This document shows positions 35,700 through 44,088 of a stretch of DNA of 64,000 nt, piece by piece; the stretch's first letter is position 1, and each line of letters starts with the position of its first letter. The stretch spans positions 620,001 through 684,000 of the forward strand of contig NZ_CP089290.1 of NCBI RefSeq assembly GCF_022819385.1. Reading direction: 5' to 3'. Origin of the DNA: Candidatus Nanosynbacter sp. HMT-352 (lineage in GTDB: Bacteria; Patescibacteriota; Saccharimonadia; Saccharimonadales; Saccharimonadaceae). Under the pieces are notes generated by a model. That model worked only from the letters and a program-made list of their open reading frames with translations, did no database searches and was not told the origin of the DNA. The position numbers and the translations under genes are program-made.

Positions 35700-36074
35700 T
35701 TACTCCTTTTCTTCCCGCTGCAAAACCAGCGCGCTACTTATAATATAGTTTACCAAACTCAATATAATCCCGGCAATAATTGAATGCGCAAAAGTCATAG
35801 AAATTCCTGGCGCCAAAGCTAATGAAATGTAAACCATAAATCCGTTCACAATTAAAGTAAACAGTCCTAAGGTCAATAGAATTGCTGGCAGAGCTAAAAT
35901 CGTAACGATTGGCTTCAACACGCTATTCACTACCGAAAATATCAACCCCGCCATCATAAACGTCCACGCAGAAGTTGCGCCTGGAGTTTCGTTTCCAAGC
36001 AGCCGCACTGCAACCCAAATACCTACCGAGTTAAGAATTAGCCGAATCAAAAACGTCGCAAATTGTCTTTTCAT
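35700..36074 (-). CDS. phage-holin-family (superfamily IV) membrane protein
   Basis: 124 residues from the ATG at 36074; a TCGACA-17-TATAAT promoter ends 7 bases before it, inside the longer frame to 36122. Four membrane segments with N-S-V-L-K-P-I-V and L-x-L-P-A-I-L-L-T-L-G-L-F-T-L-I-V-N pattern of the DUF360/Mycobacteriophage Hol4 family, common in bacterial chromosomes. Function in cells unknown. Confidence 0.8.
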   Translation of the reverse strand: MKRQFATFLIRLILNSVGIWVAVRLLGNETPGATSAWTFMMAGLIFSVVNSVLKPIVTILALPAILLTLGLFTLIVNGFMVYISLALAPGISMTFAHSIIAGIILSLVNYIISSALVLQREEKE

Positions 36075-36125
36075 TAGTCTTATTATATATAATTTATGCT
36101 TTATTGTCGATTGGTCGCCCAAAAC

Positions 36126-37703
36126 TTAAGACAAGCGTTTAATCAAATTCGCCTTTTTCGTGCCAACTTCCGCCTGCAATTCCGTATAATCCGCCTCGAT
36201 AATTTTTTTCACACTACCAAACTTCCTTAGCAATTTCGCACGTGTCTTTGGGCCAATTCCCGGAATTTCTTCCAGTTGGTTTTTCGTCTGATTTTGACGC
36301 TTCAGCGCTGTATGATAACTCACAGCAAATCGGTGTGATTCGTCACGAATCCGCTGGAAAAGCTTGACAATATCTGTCGTCGCAATAGAACTTTTTGTAA
36401 AATTGTCCCGGCTGGAATCGTCATCAATAGCAGAGCCTCGTAGATTCTTTGAATGAGATCCGGCGTTGCGCTGAGCAGGATGTAAATTCACTACATACAC
36501 ATCATTATCTTCGTAGATAGCGATGTCCTGATGAATAGATTTTTGCAGTTCCTCGATATATGACATGTCAATTTGCGAGCCAGTTTTATGAATAATAATT
36601 TCTTCCTCGCGTTTGGCGATGCTAATAATCGGCAATTTTATTCCGCGCTCATCCCTCGCCTTAATCGCCGCCGAGAGTTGACCTTTTCCGCCGTCAATCA
36701 ACAACAAATCCGGACGACCCCAACTTTTGACATTTCGCTCGCCAAGTCGCCTAAAAATCACCTCGTACATATTTCCAGTGTCGTCGTTTTTTTCACCCAC
36801 CTTAAATTTGCGATATCCCGCACGATCGCTCACACCATTCGTAAAGACCACCATACTCGCTACAACTTGGCGTCCGTTCATATGCGAAATATCATAGCCC
36901 TCAATTCGCACTGGAATATTTTTCAAGCCAAGTAGTTTTGCCAAATCGGCCAGTGCCTTGTCTTTTGAAATATCCAAAAATTCCTTATCGCCAAACATAA
37001 CGCGTCGCTGAAGCTCTTGCATGGCGCGCAACTTATTTCTCAGACTTGCCGCCCGCTCAAAATCATGAAGTCCCGCAGCCGTTTTCATATCACGCTCCAA
37101 TTCCACAGCAATAGCCTTGCGATTTCCCTTGATATAACTTATCAATTTACGCAAACTAGTTTTATACGCGTCCGAGCCATCACTTATTTTTGGACTTAAG
37201 CCCAAATCTTCATCCAACTTTGATTGCCCAGGGCGTCTTTGGTGAGTGAGATACGGAAAAATTCGCCTCAAATAGCGCAACGCTTTTTTTAGTGCAAAAC
37301 CATTGTAAAACGGACCAAAATAATCCGCGCCATCATCGGCAGGATTCCGCGTAAAACTGACTGTCGGCCAATCGCTTTTCATATCAATCCGAACATACAT
37401 CTGAGATTTGTCATCACGCAGCAGAACGTTGTATCGCGGCATATACCGCTTGATCATCTCGCTTTCCAAGAATAGCGCGTCAACCTCACTCTCAGTTTCA
37501 ATCCAATCAGTATCAAAAATCTCCGCCACCAGTGCCATAGTTTTATTGTCTCGCCCGCGCGAATCTTGAAAATACTGACGTACGCGATTTTTAAGAACCG
37601 CCGCCTTGCCAACATAAATTACCTCGCCGCTCGCCGACTTATGAAAATAAACGCCGGGCGTTCGCGGCAAAGTTTTCAGCTTAGCTTGCAATGCTTGATT
37701 CAT
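36126..37703 (-). CDS. uvrC: excinuclease ABC subunit C
   Basis: 525 residues from the ATG at 37703; TTGCAT-17-TGTAAT ends 7 bases before it, so the ATG at 37712 lies in the promoter. Makes the dual incisions in nucleotide excision repair. GIY-YIG nuclease (RTPGVYFHKSASGEVIYVGK), UVR motif (LHDFERAASLRNKLRAMQEL), RNase H-like domain (IEGYDISHMNGRQVVASMVV, LLIDGGKGQLSAA) and C-terminal helix-hairpin-helix (EEIPGIGPKTRAKLLRKFG). Somewhat shorter than the 600-residue norm. uvrB is not in the window; uvrA is at 44-47 kb. Confidence 0.96.
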   Translation of the reverse strand: MNQALQAKLKTLPRTPGVYFHKSASGEVIYVGKAAVLKNRVRQYFQDSRGRDNKTMALVAEIFDTDWIETESEVDALFLESEMIKRYMPRYNVLLRDDKSQMYVRIDMKSDWPTVSFTRNPADDGADYFGPFYNGFALKKALRYLRRIFPYLTHQRRPGQSKLDEDLGLSPKISDGSDAYKTSLRKLISYIKGNRKAIAVELERDMKTAAGLHDFERAASLRNKLRAMQELQRRVMFGDKEFLDISKDKALADLAKLLGLKNIPVRIEGYDISHMNGRQVVASMVVFTNGVSDRAGYRKFKVGEKNDDTGNMYEVIFRRLGERNVKSWGRPDLLLIDGGKGQLSAAIKARDERGIKLPIISIAKREEEIIIHKTGSQIDMSYIEELQKSIHQDIAIYEDNDVYVVNLHPAQRNAGSHSKNLRGSAIDDDSSRDNFTKSSIATTDIVKLFQRIRDESHRFAVSYHTALKRQNQTKNQLEEIPGIGPKTRAKLLRKFGSVKKIIEADYTELQAEVGTKKANLIKRLS

Positions 37704-37759
37704 TAAATACATTACAATCTAAACACGGCAATTATGCAAGCATTCTTTTAACGATTGAC

Positions 37760-38107
37760 CTAATCTTCCAACCACTTTTTGAGAACTACCGCCTGATTAT
37801 GCTCCGTATCTTTGGCGCCATATAACAGCGTAACTGCAGATTGTTCGTTCCAATTATTCTTTGCTTCGGCAGCCGCAGGATTATTATCTAGCTCCTTCAT
37901 ATAACGGCGAGAAAATTCCAGGAATTTTTCTGGATCATGGTTAAACCATTTACGTAATTCATCGGTCGGGGCAATTTCTTTATTCCACTCGTCCAATACG
38001 GCTCGCTCTTTGCTAATTCCGCGCGGCCACAGTCGATCGACCAGCACACGATAACTATCGTCTGACGCGGTCGACTCATAAATCCGTTCAATTTTATACT
38101 TTGTCAT
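37760..38107 (-). CDS. DUF488-family protein
   Basis: 115 residues. Family blocks RVLVDRLWPRGISKERAVLD, WNKEIAPTDELRKWFNHDP and VTLLYGAKDTEHNQA match the DUF488 (YeaO-type) proteins, small cytosolic proteins of unknown function. TATATG lies 5 bases before the ATG. Single gene. Confidence 0.88.
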   Translation of the reverse strand: MTKYKIERIYESTASDDSYRVLVDRLWPRGISKERAVLDEWNKEIAPTDELRKWFNHDPEKFLEFSRRYMKELDNNPAAAEAKNNWNEQSAVTLLYGAKDTEHNQAVVLKKWLED

Positions 38108-38173
38108 AATTTCATATAACTACAAATCATTGATCAGATCAATAAAAGGCGAAAGCTAGCCATTCTTCAATAT

Positions 38174-38893
38174 TTAATCGACGCTGCGTAAATATTCCTC
38201 CAAAAACTCACTCCAGTCAGACGCATTCTTCTCGCGGAAATAGGCGCGAAGAAAATCAACCATAATTTGATGACGATTTTCTGCTTCTATTCGTCCTGGC
38301 TCAGTCAACATCAAACCTTTCAATTTCAGCAGTTTCTCAAAGAAGTGATTGATAAATCCGTCAGTATCATGCGTATTGCCATCAGCGTTATATTCGTGCG
38401 CCGCCAGATTGACATTCGGCCAGACTTTAGGATCAAAAATCCGACCGCCGTGATGACAAGCATAAGCCAACGCCCGCTCAATGCCGACCGCACCAATAGC
38501 ATCACACATATCAGCGTCAGACGCCAATTTCCCCGCCAGCCGCTGCGGCTGCTTGCCGTTCAGCCGTTTGCTATAACCAATCGCCGCAATATTTTCCAGC
38601 ACAACCTGACTTAAATCATCAGCTATCTCTGCCTGCGCCATAATATCTACTGCGTTCGTCAATTTTTCCGCCTGCGTTTTACCGACTAATTTATAATCAT
38701 CGACATCATGCAGCCAAGCCGTCAATAGCACTTCTTGCAGGTTCACTGATTCGCTGCATTCGTTAGCAAAACGCTCTGCCAACAACGCTACTCGCTCGAC
38801 ATGATCGTCAGCATGTCCCGAATTATCACCGCCCAATAACTGCCGAACTTTAGTCTTTACTACTTCAAGCTGGGCAATTTGTCGATCGTTCAT
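38174..38893 (-). CDS. HD-domain phosphohydrolase
   Basis: 239 residues from the second ATG (38893), which lies 6 bases after TGC-TATCAT. HD-superfamily metal phosphohydrolase of the YedJ/YpgQ type: GHADDHVERVALLAERFA, AWLHDVDDYK, and SDADMCDAIGAVGIERALAY. Substrate not evident; nucleotide or phosphorylated small molecule is usual. Confidence 0.85.
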   Translation of the reverse strand: MNDRQIAQLEVVKTKVRQLLGGDNSGHADDHVERVALLAERFANECSESVNLQEVLLTAWLHDVDDYKLVGKTQAEKLTNAVDIMAQAEIADDLSQVVLENIAAIGYSKRLNGKQPQRLAGKLASDADMCDAIGAVGIERALAYACHHGGRIFDPKVWPNVNLAAHEYNADGNTHDTDGFINHFFEKLLKLKGLMLTEPGRIEAENRHQIMVDFLRAYFREKNASDWSEFLEEYLRSVD

Positions 38894-38978
38894 ACTCATA
38901 TGATAGCATAAAAGCAGGGTCGCATCACAACAACGATTCCCTAACTATAGACTGTAAAACCGGCACAACAAATTCCTC

Positions 38979-39593
38979 CTATTTCACTGAATATCTTAAT
39001 ATAGTTTTTTGTTTTTCTTCTGATGTCCTGTTTTTATTACTTAGGTATATTTCTTTATGAAAATCACCTATTCTTGTAAGATCAAATTTTCTTGCAAATT
39101 CATTCATCAATTCAAATGACTTTGGCTCGTTATCATAACTTCCAACATGTAAAATATGAATAGATTTACCCTCTTCTATTTCTCTAAAACTTATCTCATC
39201 ATACAATACGTTGGGCTTTTTCTTTTTTACATTTTCAAGTGCCTTTGTGAATATCTCTTGTGTAATAAAATCAGGTTGTTTAATCATCAATGTGTATTCC
39301 AGTTTATTTTTATCAAGCTCTTCTCCATTTACTTTTTTCCAAAAGCCTTCTAATGGATATACCGTAAAATCTGTAATCTCGTTATCAGTTTTATTTTTCA
39401 TTGCATTTTTAAACAACATTTTAATGGCATAGGCAAGAGAATATAATGCGGATATTCTATCTGAAAAATCTACCTCATTCGGATTTCCTTTACCTTTTAC
39501 CAAAATAAATTTTTGCTTTGGTACTTCTACAATGATAGGTGTTTGCTTTACACCATAAAGATTCTTTTCTTGTTTTCTCCACTCATATTTCAT
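38979..39593 (-). CDS. GyrI-like small-molecule-binding protein
   Basis: 204 residues, soluble. The N-terminal MKYEWRKQEKNLYGVKQTPI and VEVPKQKFILVKGKGNPNE, and later IHILHVGSYDNEPKSFELM, match stand-alone GyrI-like effector-binding proteins of Firmicutes. RBS GGGAGG precedes the ATG. Very AT-rich (17 of 60 G/C at 39301-39360), unlike neighbours. With the WYL-regulator tail just upstream on the same strand it forms a transferred segment. Function: ligand binding, partner unknown. Confidence 0.8.
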   Translation of the reverse strand: MKYEWRKQEKNLYGVKQTPIIVEVPKQKFILVKGKGNPNEVDFSDRISALYSLAYAIKMLFKNAMKNKTDNEITDFTVYPLEGFWKKVNGEELDKNKLEYTLMIKQPDFITQEIFTKALENVKKKKPNVLYDEISFREIEEGKSIHILHVGSYDNEPKSFELMNEFARKFDLTRIGDFHKEIYLSNKNRTSEEKQKTILRYSVK

Positions 39594-39656
39594 TATCCGG
39601 TCCTCCCTTTACATTTGGTTAATTTTATTATACAAGAGAATACTTGACACCATTTG

Positions 39657-39779
39657 TCATATTATATATTTTTCTGCCATTTTATTTATCATTTTTTTAA
39701 TTTGCATTCTAACTTCTTCAGGTTCCAATACTTCTGCTTCATCTCCAAATGAAAAAATATAATTGTATAGATTATACAT
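39657..39779 (-). pseudogene. 3' fragment of a WYL-domain transcription regulator
   Basis: A 40-codon frame (ATG 39779, TGA 39657-39659) reads YNYIFSFGDEAEVLEPEEVR then MQIKKMINKMAEKY. SFGxxAEVLEPxxxR is the last part of the DeoR/YafY-type WYL regulators. The rest is missing; the fragment starts 13 bases after the stop of the Nudix gene. Such regulators often sit upstream of GyrI-like genes in Firmicutes, so this marks one edge of a transferred block. Confidence 0.65.
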
Positions 39780-39792
39780 AAAACAGCGTCGC

Positions 39793-40257
39793 CTACTGAC
39801 GCATGTTAGCATACAAAGCGTAATATTCTTCAGGAAGATAATTTATATTAAGCCACCGGGCTTCCATTATTTCAAAGTTGCATTTTATGTCATAATCAGA
39901 CGCGTGCGCCGCAAAAACTTGAACTGAAAATTTGGCATATGATTCATGAGAATTAGCTTTTCCGAGATATCGCAGATTATGTATTTTTAATCCAATTTCT
40001 TCCAAGACTTCTCTCACGGCAGCCTGTTCATAACTCTCATTATGCTTCGCCCCGCCTCCCGGTAGAGCCCACTTTTGACGGCTAAAACGATTTTTGACCA
40101 GCAAAATATCACCATCATCATGATAAATAATCACCCGCACGCGGTCCTTCTTCGGTACAATCCTAAAAATTAGCAATATGACACATGCAGTTCCACGAAA
40201 AATTGCCCGCACGAATGAACTAAACATCTCGCCAACTATCGATCCTTTGCGAGACAT
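39793..40257 (-). CDS. Nudix hydrolase, membrane-associated
   Basis: 154 residues. Hydrophobic N-terminal segment (about 10-33) may anchor it. Nudix box GGAKHNESYEQAAVREVLEEIG follows ALPGGG. DRVRVIIYHDDGDILLVKNRF precedes it. Substrate unknown. ATG is 18 bases after an AAAGGAG, longer than ideal. Confidence 0.82.
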   Translation of the reverse strand: MSRKGSIVGEMFSSFVRAIFRGTACVILLIFRIVPKKDRVRVIIYHDDGDILLVKNRFSRQKWALPGGGAKHNESYEQAAVREVLEEIGLKIHNLRYLGKANSHESYAKFSVQVFAAHASDYDIKCNFEIMEARWLNINYLPEEYYALYANMRQ

Positions 40258-40289
40258 AATTAGTAGAAACTTTCTCCTTTGGCGACAGT

Positions 40290-40685
40290 TTATTCTGTGG
40301 TTACACCGTCAAAATCTTCTTCGTTAGCATCTGCTTCTTCGCGAGTTGCCCGAACGATTCCATCTTTATGGTGTGCCGGACTATAAATAGTATAAAGCTT
40401 AAGTGGCTCCTTGCCGATATTTATCACATTATGCTCAGCTCCCGCCGGCACAATAATCGCACTACCGTCGGAAACAATATACTCATTGCCATCAATCAAA
40501 ACCTTACCTTCGCCAGACTCAAATCTGAAAAATTGATCATTCTCCTCGTGAATCTCCGAACCAATTTCCCCGCCAACAGGCAGGCTCATCAACACCAATT
40601 GGCAATGCTTCGCAGTATATAAAACCTGACGAAAATTATCATTTTCTAACGTAAGCTCTTCGATATTTTCACTAAAACCCTTCAT
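40290..40685 (-). CDS. cupin-domain protein
   Basis: 131 residues from the ATG at 40685 with GGGGG upstream. One small cupin barrel: EIGSEIHEENDQFFRFESGE and PAGAEHNVINIG supply the two motifs with metal-type His/Glu. Often sugar isomerase or dioxygenase-like, here unassigned. It starts 20 bases after the thioredoxin stop, so it belongs to the Fur-regulated string. Confidence 0.85.
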   Translation of the reverse strand: MKGFSENIEELTLENDNFRQVLYTAKHCQLVLMSLPVGGEIGSEIHEENDQFFRFESGEGKVLIDGNEYIVSDGSAIIVPAGAEHNVINIGKEPLKLYTIYSPAHHKDGIVRATREEADANEEDFDGVTTE

Positions 40686-40704
40686 AAATCCCCCTTCTAT
40701 TTTT

Positions 40705-41034
40705 CTATTTCGCAGCTTTTTCCAAAGCGTCAATCAACGTCTGCTTTGGCTTCATGCCGATCATTTCAGCAACTTCCTCGCCGCCAACAAAAATCTTCAT
40801 GTTTGGAATTCCCTGCACGCGATATTCCATAGCCAATTGCGCATTTTCCTGACTTGCTTCAGTGTCAACCTTAACAATATCAAACTCTGTTTCTTCAGCA
40901 ATTTGATGCAAAAGCGGAGCCATTGCGCGGCATGGCGGACACCACGGCGCCCAAAAATCAACTAGTACAGGACCGTCGCTTTTTAACACCTTATCTTCGA
41001 ACTCTTGCTTTGTTGTAATTTCATATAAAGCCAT
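40705..41034 (-). CDS. trxA: thioredoxin
   Basis: 109 residues from ATG 41034, preceded by AGGAGG. Thioredoxin fold with active site F-W-A-P-W-C-P-P-C-R; the usual C-G-P-C is C-P-P-C here, which tends to raise or lower the redox potential in related proteins. GIPNMKIFVGGEE carries the cis-proline in a G-I-P position. The ATG overlaps the stop of the Fur gene, so both are cotranscribed. Confidence 0.92.
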   Translation of the reverse strand: MALYEITTKQEFEDKVLKSDGPVLVDFWAPWCPPCRAMAPLLHQIAEETEFDIVKVDTEASQENAQLAMEYRVQGIPNMKIFVGGEEVAEMIGMKPKQTLIDALEKAAK

Positions 41035-41426
41035 TATTTCCTCCTTTTCTGGCATTTTTTACAAACTCCCGTCACAACCAACGGGCCGTCAATATAACAA
41101 TCGCTAATTTCATGCGCAATCTGTTTTCTCATCTCATCGGCAATTTTAATATCCATCAGACCATCGCAGTCACTGCATACAAAATGATCGTGATCGTCCT
41201 TACGAATATCATATCGCAAGCAACCCTTTTTAGTCGGCGGCGCCAAACCAATCGTCCCGTCGCCACACAGGCGCTGAGTTATTCGATGCACCGTAGTGTC
41301 GCTGACTTCAGGATGAATATTCCGCAATTCCTGAGCAATTTCCGCATTCGTCGCGTGATGATTGCTCTTTAAAATCGCCATCACATCATTCGTGTATTTT
41401 GTTGATCGCCTAACAATTTGCGTCAT
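41034..41426 (-). CDS. Fur-family (PerR/Zur-like) metalloregulator
   Basis: 130 residues. N-terminal winged helix (NAEIAQELRNIHPEVSDTTV), then HDHFVCSDCDGLMDI and GVCKKCQKRRK with the two C-x-x-C pairs of the structural zinc site. The regulated downstream thioredoxin suggests a peroxide or iron sensor. Its own promoter TTGTTT-17-TACAAT is covered by a palindromic operator (41433-41451) and ends 6 bases before the ATG, so autoregulation is likely. Confidence 0.9.
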   Translation of the reverse strand: MTQIVRRSTKYTNDVMAILKSNHHATNAEIAQELRNIHPEVSDTTVHRITQRLCGDGTIGLAPPTKKGCLRYDIRKDDHDHFVCSDCDGLMDIKIADEMRKQIAHEISDCYIDGPLVVTGVCKKCQKRRK

Positions 41427-41432
41427 GTTCCT

Positions 41433-41451
41433 ATTGTAAAGTATTTACAAT
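41433..41451. promoter_or_regulatory. Fur/PerR-type operator
   Basis: ATTGTAAA-GTA-TTTACAAT is a perfect 8-bp inverted repeat with a 3-base centre. It overlaps the -10 and spacer of the Fur-family gene. The arrangement matches PerR/Fur boxes in form, though not their exact consensus. Confidence 0.7.
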
Positions 41452-41478
41452 AAATAAACAAGGCTTTTGCTCCACAAA

Positions 41479-41625
41479 TTGACTTATATCTATATATTCC
41501 CTATAATAATCAAAGTCTATGAACTCTCGACGGCGAGTTCCTCTAATATACATTTTTGAATAATTAAGAACGCTCAGTTTTCTGCGCAGTTTATAAATAT
41601 TAATTTATCATCGAAAGGAATTGAT
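41479..41625 (+). promoter_or_regulatory. ABC exporter promoter and long leader
   Basis: TTGACT (41479-41484), 17-base spacer, TATAAT (41502-41507), followed by a leader of about 110 bases with a perfect 6-bp hairpin GAACTC ... GAGTTC (41521-41540). The leader ends in GAAAGGA before the TTG start. Unusually long for this window. Confidence 0.6.
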
Positions 41626-43398
41626 TTGAAAAACAAACCGAACAGCAAAGAAATATTTCGTCTATTTTGGAAGACATCAGAGCCATACAAACACCGTCGA
41701 AACTTGGCAATATTTTTTGCAATGCTCACACTCGTGGTTACCATTTTTGTCGGACCGCTCATAATTGCCCAACTTCTTAGTATCGTCCAACACAATCAAC
41801 TGCACGACGCAAAAAATCTATGGACACTAATTGCTTTATACGGCGTCAGTGAATTATGGTCGAGCGTCATCGGCTGGCGATTAGTTTTATATCTCGTCTG
41901 GACATTCGAAACCGCCATGCAACGAGATTTGTACGCTCGATGCTTCAGCAAACTAACCAACCAAACATTATTCTTCCATTCAAATAAATTCGGCGGGTCG
42001 CTCGTTAGTCAAACAAATAAATTAGTTGGCGCGGTAGAAAGTTTTTGGGACACGATAATTTGGTCAGTTTTGCCACTAGTTATTTCACTGGTCGGTTCAA
42101 TAATTGTCCTATCAACTCTCCTCTGGCAATACGCGCTATTTTTACTCATTTTCTCAATCGTTTTCAGCATCGTCGTTTATTACGGATCCAAGCCAATGGC
42201 GAAATTGACAAAAAAAGAAGCCAAATCCAGCAATAAATTGAACGGTCAATTAGCCGACGTAATCTCAAACGTTCTGGCGGTCAAGTCGTCTGGTGCCGAA
42301 GCTACGGAACAGAAATTTTTCACAAAAACCGTCAACTCTTGGCGAGATTCAAGCCTCGACGTAATGCGCGGATTCTTAAAAGTCAGCACTATATATTCGT
42401 CAATCAACATGGTTATTAAAATTGGGGCAATCGCCTTCGCAGTGTACGCAGCTCAAAATAATTTGGTATCAGTGGCGTCTGTTTATCTTATAATCACCTA
42501 CACTGGAAGTGTCGCACATGAATTGTGGAACATGAACGGAATTATGCGCAATTACAACCGAATTATCGGTAACGCAAACGATATGGTAGAAATCTTACAA
42601 ACGCCAACAACATTGATTGATAAAAGCGATTCAAAGCTAAAAGTTACAAACGGCGAAATTTCCATGGATAAAATAATTTTCACGCACGACGAGGGTCAAG
42701 GCGACACCCTATTCCACGACTTTTCTCTGGAGATTAAACCAGGCGAAAAAATAGGTTTGGTTGGAGCGAGCGGTTCTGGAAAAACTACACTCACCAAATT
42801 GCTATTACGTTTTGCTGATATTGACTCAGGAAAAATTACCATCGATGGACAAGATATTTCCGAAGTCACCCAGGCAAGTTTGCGCGCCAAAATCGCTTAC
42901 GTACCGCAAGAACCATTGCTATTCCACCGCTCCGTGCGTGAAAACATTGCTTACGGCCGACCTGATGCAACTGACGCAGAAATTGAAGAAGCCGCCAAAA
43001 AAGCTGGCGCTTACGATTTTATCGTTGGACTTAAAGACGGTTTTGACACAATGGTTGGCGAGCGCGGAATTAAATTATCTGGCGGACAGCGACAACGAGT
43101 TGCAATTGCCAGGGCAATCCTAAAAGATGCGCCAATTCTAGTCCTCGACGAGGCGACTTCAGCACTAGATTCTGAGTCAGAAGCGTTGATTCAAAAATCT
43201 CTGGAGACGTTAATGGAGAATCGAACCTCAATTGTCATTGCCCATCGCTTATCTACAATTGCCAAGTTGGACCGTATAATTGTTTTGAAGGATGGAAAAA
43301 TTGTCGAGGACGGATCGCATGATGAGCTCATCAATAAAAAACGCGGTGTTTACGCAAAATTATGGGCGCGGCAATCTGGCGGATTTATTGAAGAATAG
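41626..43398 (+). CDS. ABC exporter, half-size with fused ATPase
   Basis: 590 residues starting at TTG after GAAAGGA. Six membrane segments in the first 310 residues, then an ATPase with Walker A GLVGASGSGKTT, Q-loop AYVPQEPLLF, signature LSGGQRQRVAIARA, Walker B VLDEATSALD and IVIAHRLSTIA. MsbA/LmrA-like; dimer expected. Substrate could be lipid, peptide or drug. Followed by dedA, which has its own promoter. Confidence 0.93.
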   Translation: MKNKPNSKEIFRLFWKTSEPYKHRRNLAIFFAMLTLVVTIFVGPLIIAQLLSIVQHNQLHDAKNLWTLIALYGVSELWSSVIGWRLVLYLVWTFETAMQRDLYARCFSKLTNQTLFFHSNKFGGSLVSQTNKLVGAVESFWDTIIWSVLPLVISLVGSIIVLSTLLWQYALFLLIFSIVFSIVVYYGSKPMAKLTKKEAKSSNKLNGQLADVISNVLAVKSSGAEATEQKFFTKTVNSWRDSSLDVMRGFLKVSTIYSSINMVIKIGAIAFAVYAAQNNLVSVASVYLIITYTGSVAHELWNMNGIMRNYNRIIGNANDMVEILQTPTTLIDKSDSKLKVTNGEISMDKIIFTHDEGQGDTLFHDFSLEIKPGEKIGLVGASGSGKTTLTKLLLRFADIDSGKITIDGQDISEVTQASLRAKIAYVPQEPLLFHRSVRENIAYGRPDATDAEIEEAAKKAGAYDFIVGLKDGFDTMVGERGIKLSGGQRQRVAIARAILKDAPILVLDEATSALDSESEALIQKSLETLMENRTSIVIAHRLSTIAKLDRIIVLKDGKIVEDGSHDELINKKRGVYAKLWARQSGGFIEE

Positions 43399-43435
43399 CT
43401 GATTCTACACATGCCAATCATGCTATAATTGAGGC

Positions 43436-44086
43436 ATGGAATCCTTTATTCACTTGATAACCAGCTTCGGTGTATTCGCAATTTTATTAGTAGTTTTCGC
43501 AGAATCTGGCTTATTAATCGGCTTCGTCCTACCTGGCGACAGTCTGCTTTTCACTGCTGGATATATGGTTCAGCAGAATATCCTACACATTGATATCCAC
43601 ATTTTTGCACTTTTGGTTTTTGCAGCGGCAGTGCTGGGCGACAGTGTTGGCTATAGCTTTGGACACAAAGTGGGGCGTAAATTGTTTGAAAAAGAAAATT
43701 CCCGATTCTTCAAGAAAAAATATTTGGAGCAAACAGAAAAGTTTTACGACAAGCACGGCTCAGCGACAATCGTCCTGGCTCGATTTGTACCAATTGTCAG
43801 AACCTTCGCCCCAATCGTTGCCGGCGCCAGTAAAATGCACTATAAAACATTCTTAACTTTCAATCTTATCGGTGGATTTCTTTGGTCGTCAGCATTCGTT
43901 TATCTAGGCTTCTACGCCGGAGAATTCCTAACCAAAGCGGGCGTAAATATTGAAGTTGCAGCAATCCTCATTATTTTCCTGTCTGTCTCACCAATGGTTA
44001 TTCATGCTTTGAAACAACCAAATACTCGCGCTTTGTTAAGAAAACAATTGTCGGTTCTCCTCTCGAAAACCAAGCGTAAAAAGTAG
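43436..44086 (+). CDS. DedA-family membrane protein
   Basis: 216 residues with about five membrane segments. FAESGLLIGFVLPGDSLLFT, ARFVPIVRTFAPIVAGASKM and FNLIGGFLWSSAFVYLGFYA are the DedA blocks, with the conserved acidic and arginine residues. Some members flip undecaprenyl phosphate. TGC-TATAAT ends 6 bases before the ATG (leaderless). Confidence 0.92.
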   Translation: MESFIHLITSFGVFAILLVVFAESGLLIGFVLPGDSLLFTAGYMVQQNILHIDIHIFALLVFAAAVLGDSVGYSFGHKVGRKLFEKENSRFFKKKYLEQTEKFYDKHGSATIVLARFVPIVRTFAPIVAGASKMHYKTFLTFNLIGGFLWSSAFVYLGFYAGEFLTKAGVNIEVAAILIIFLSVSPMVIHALKQPNTRALLRKQLSVLLSKTKRKK

Positions 44087-44088
44087 TC

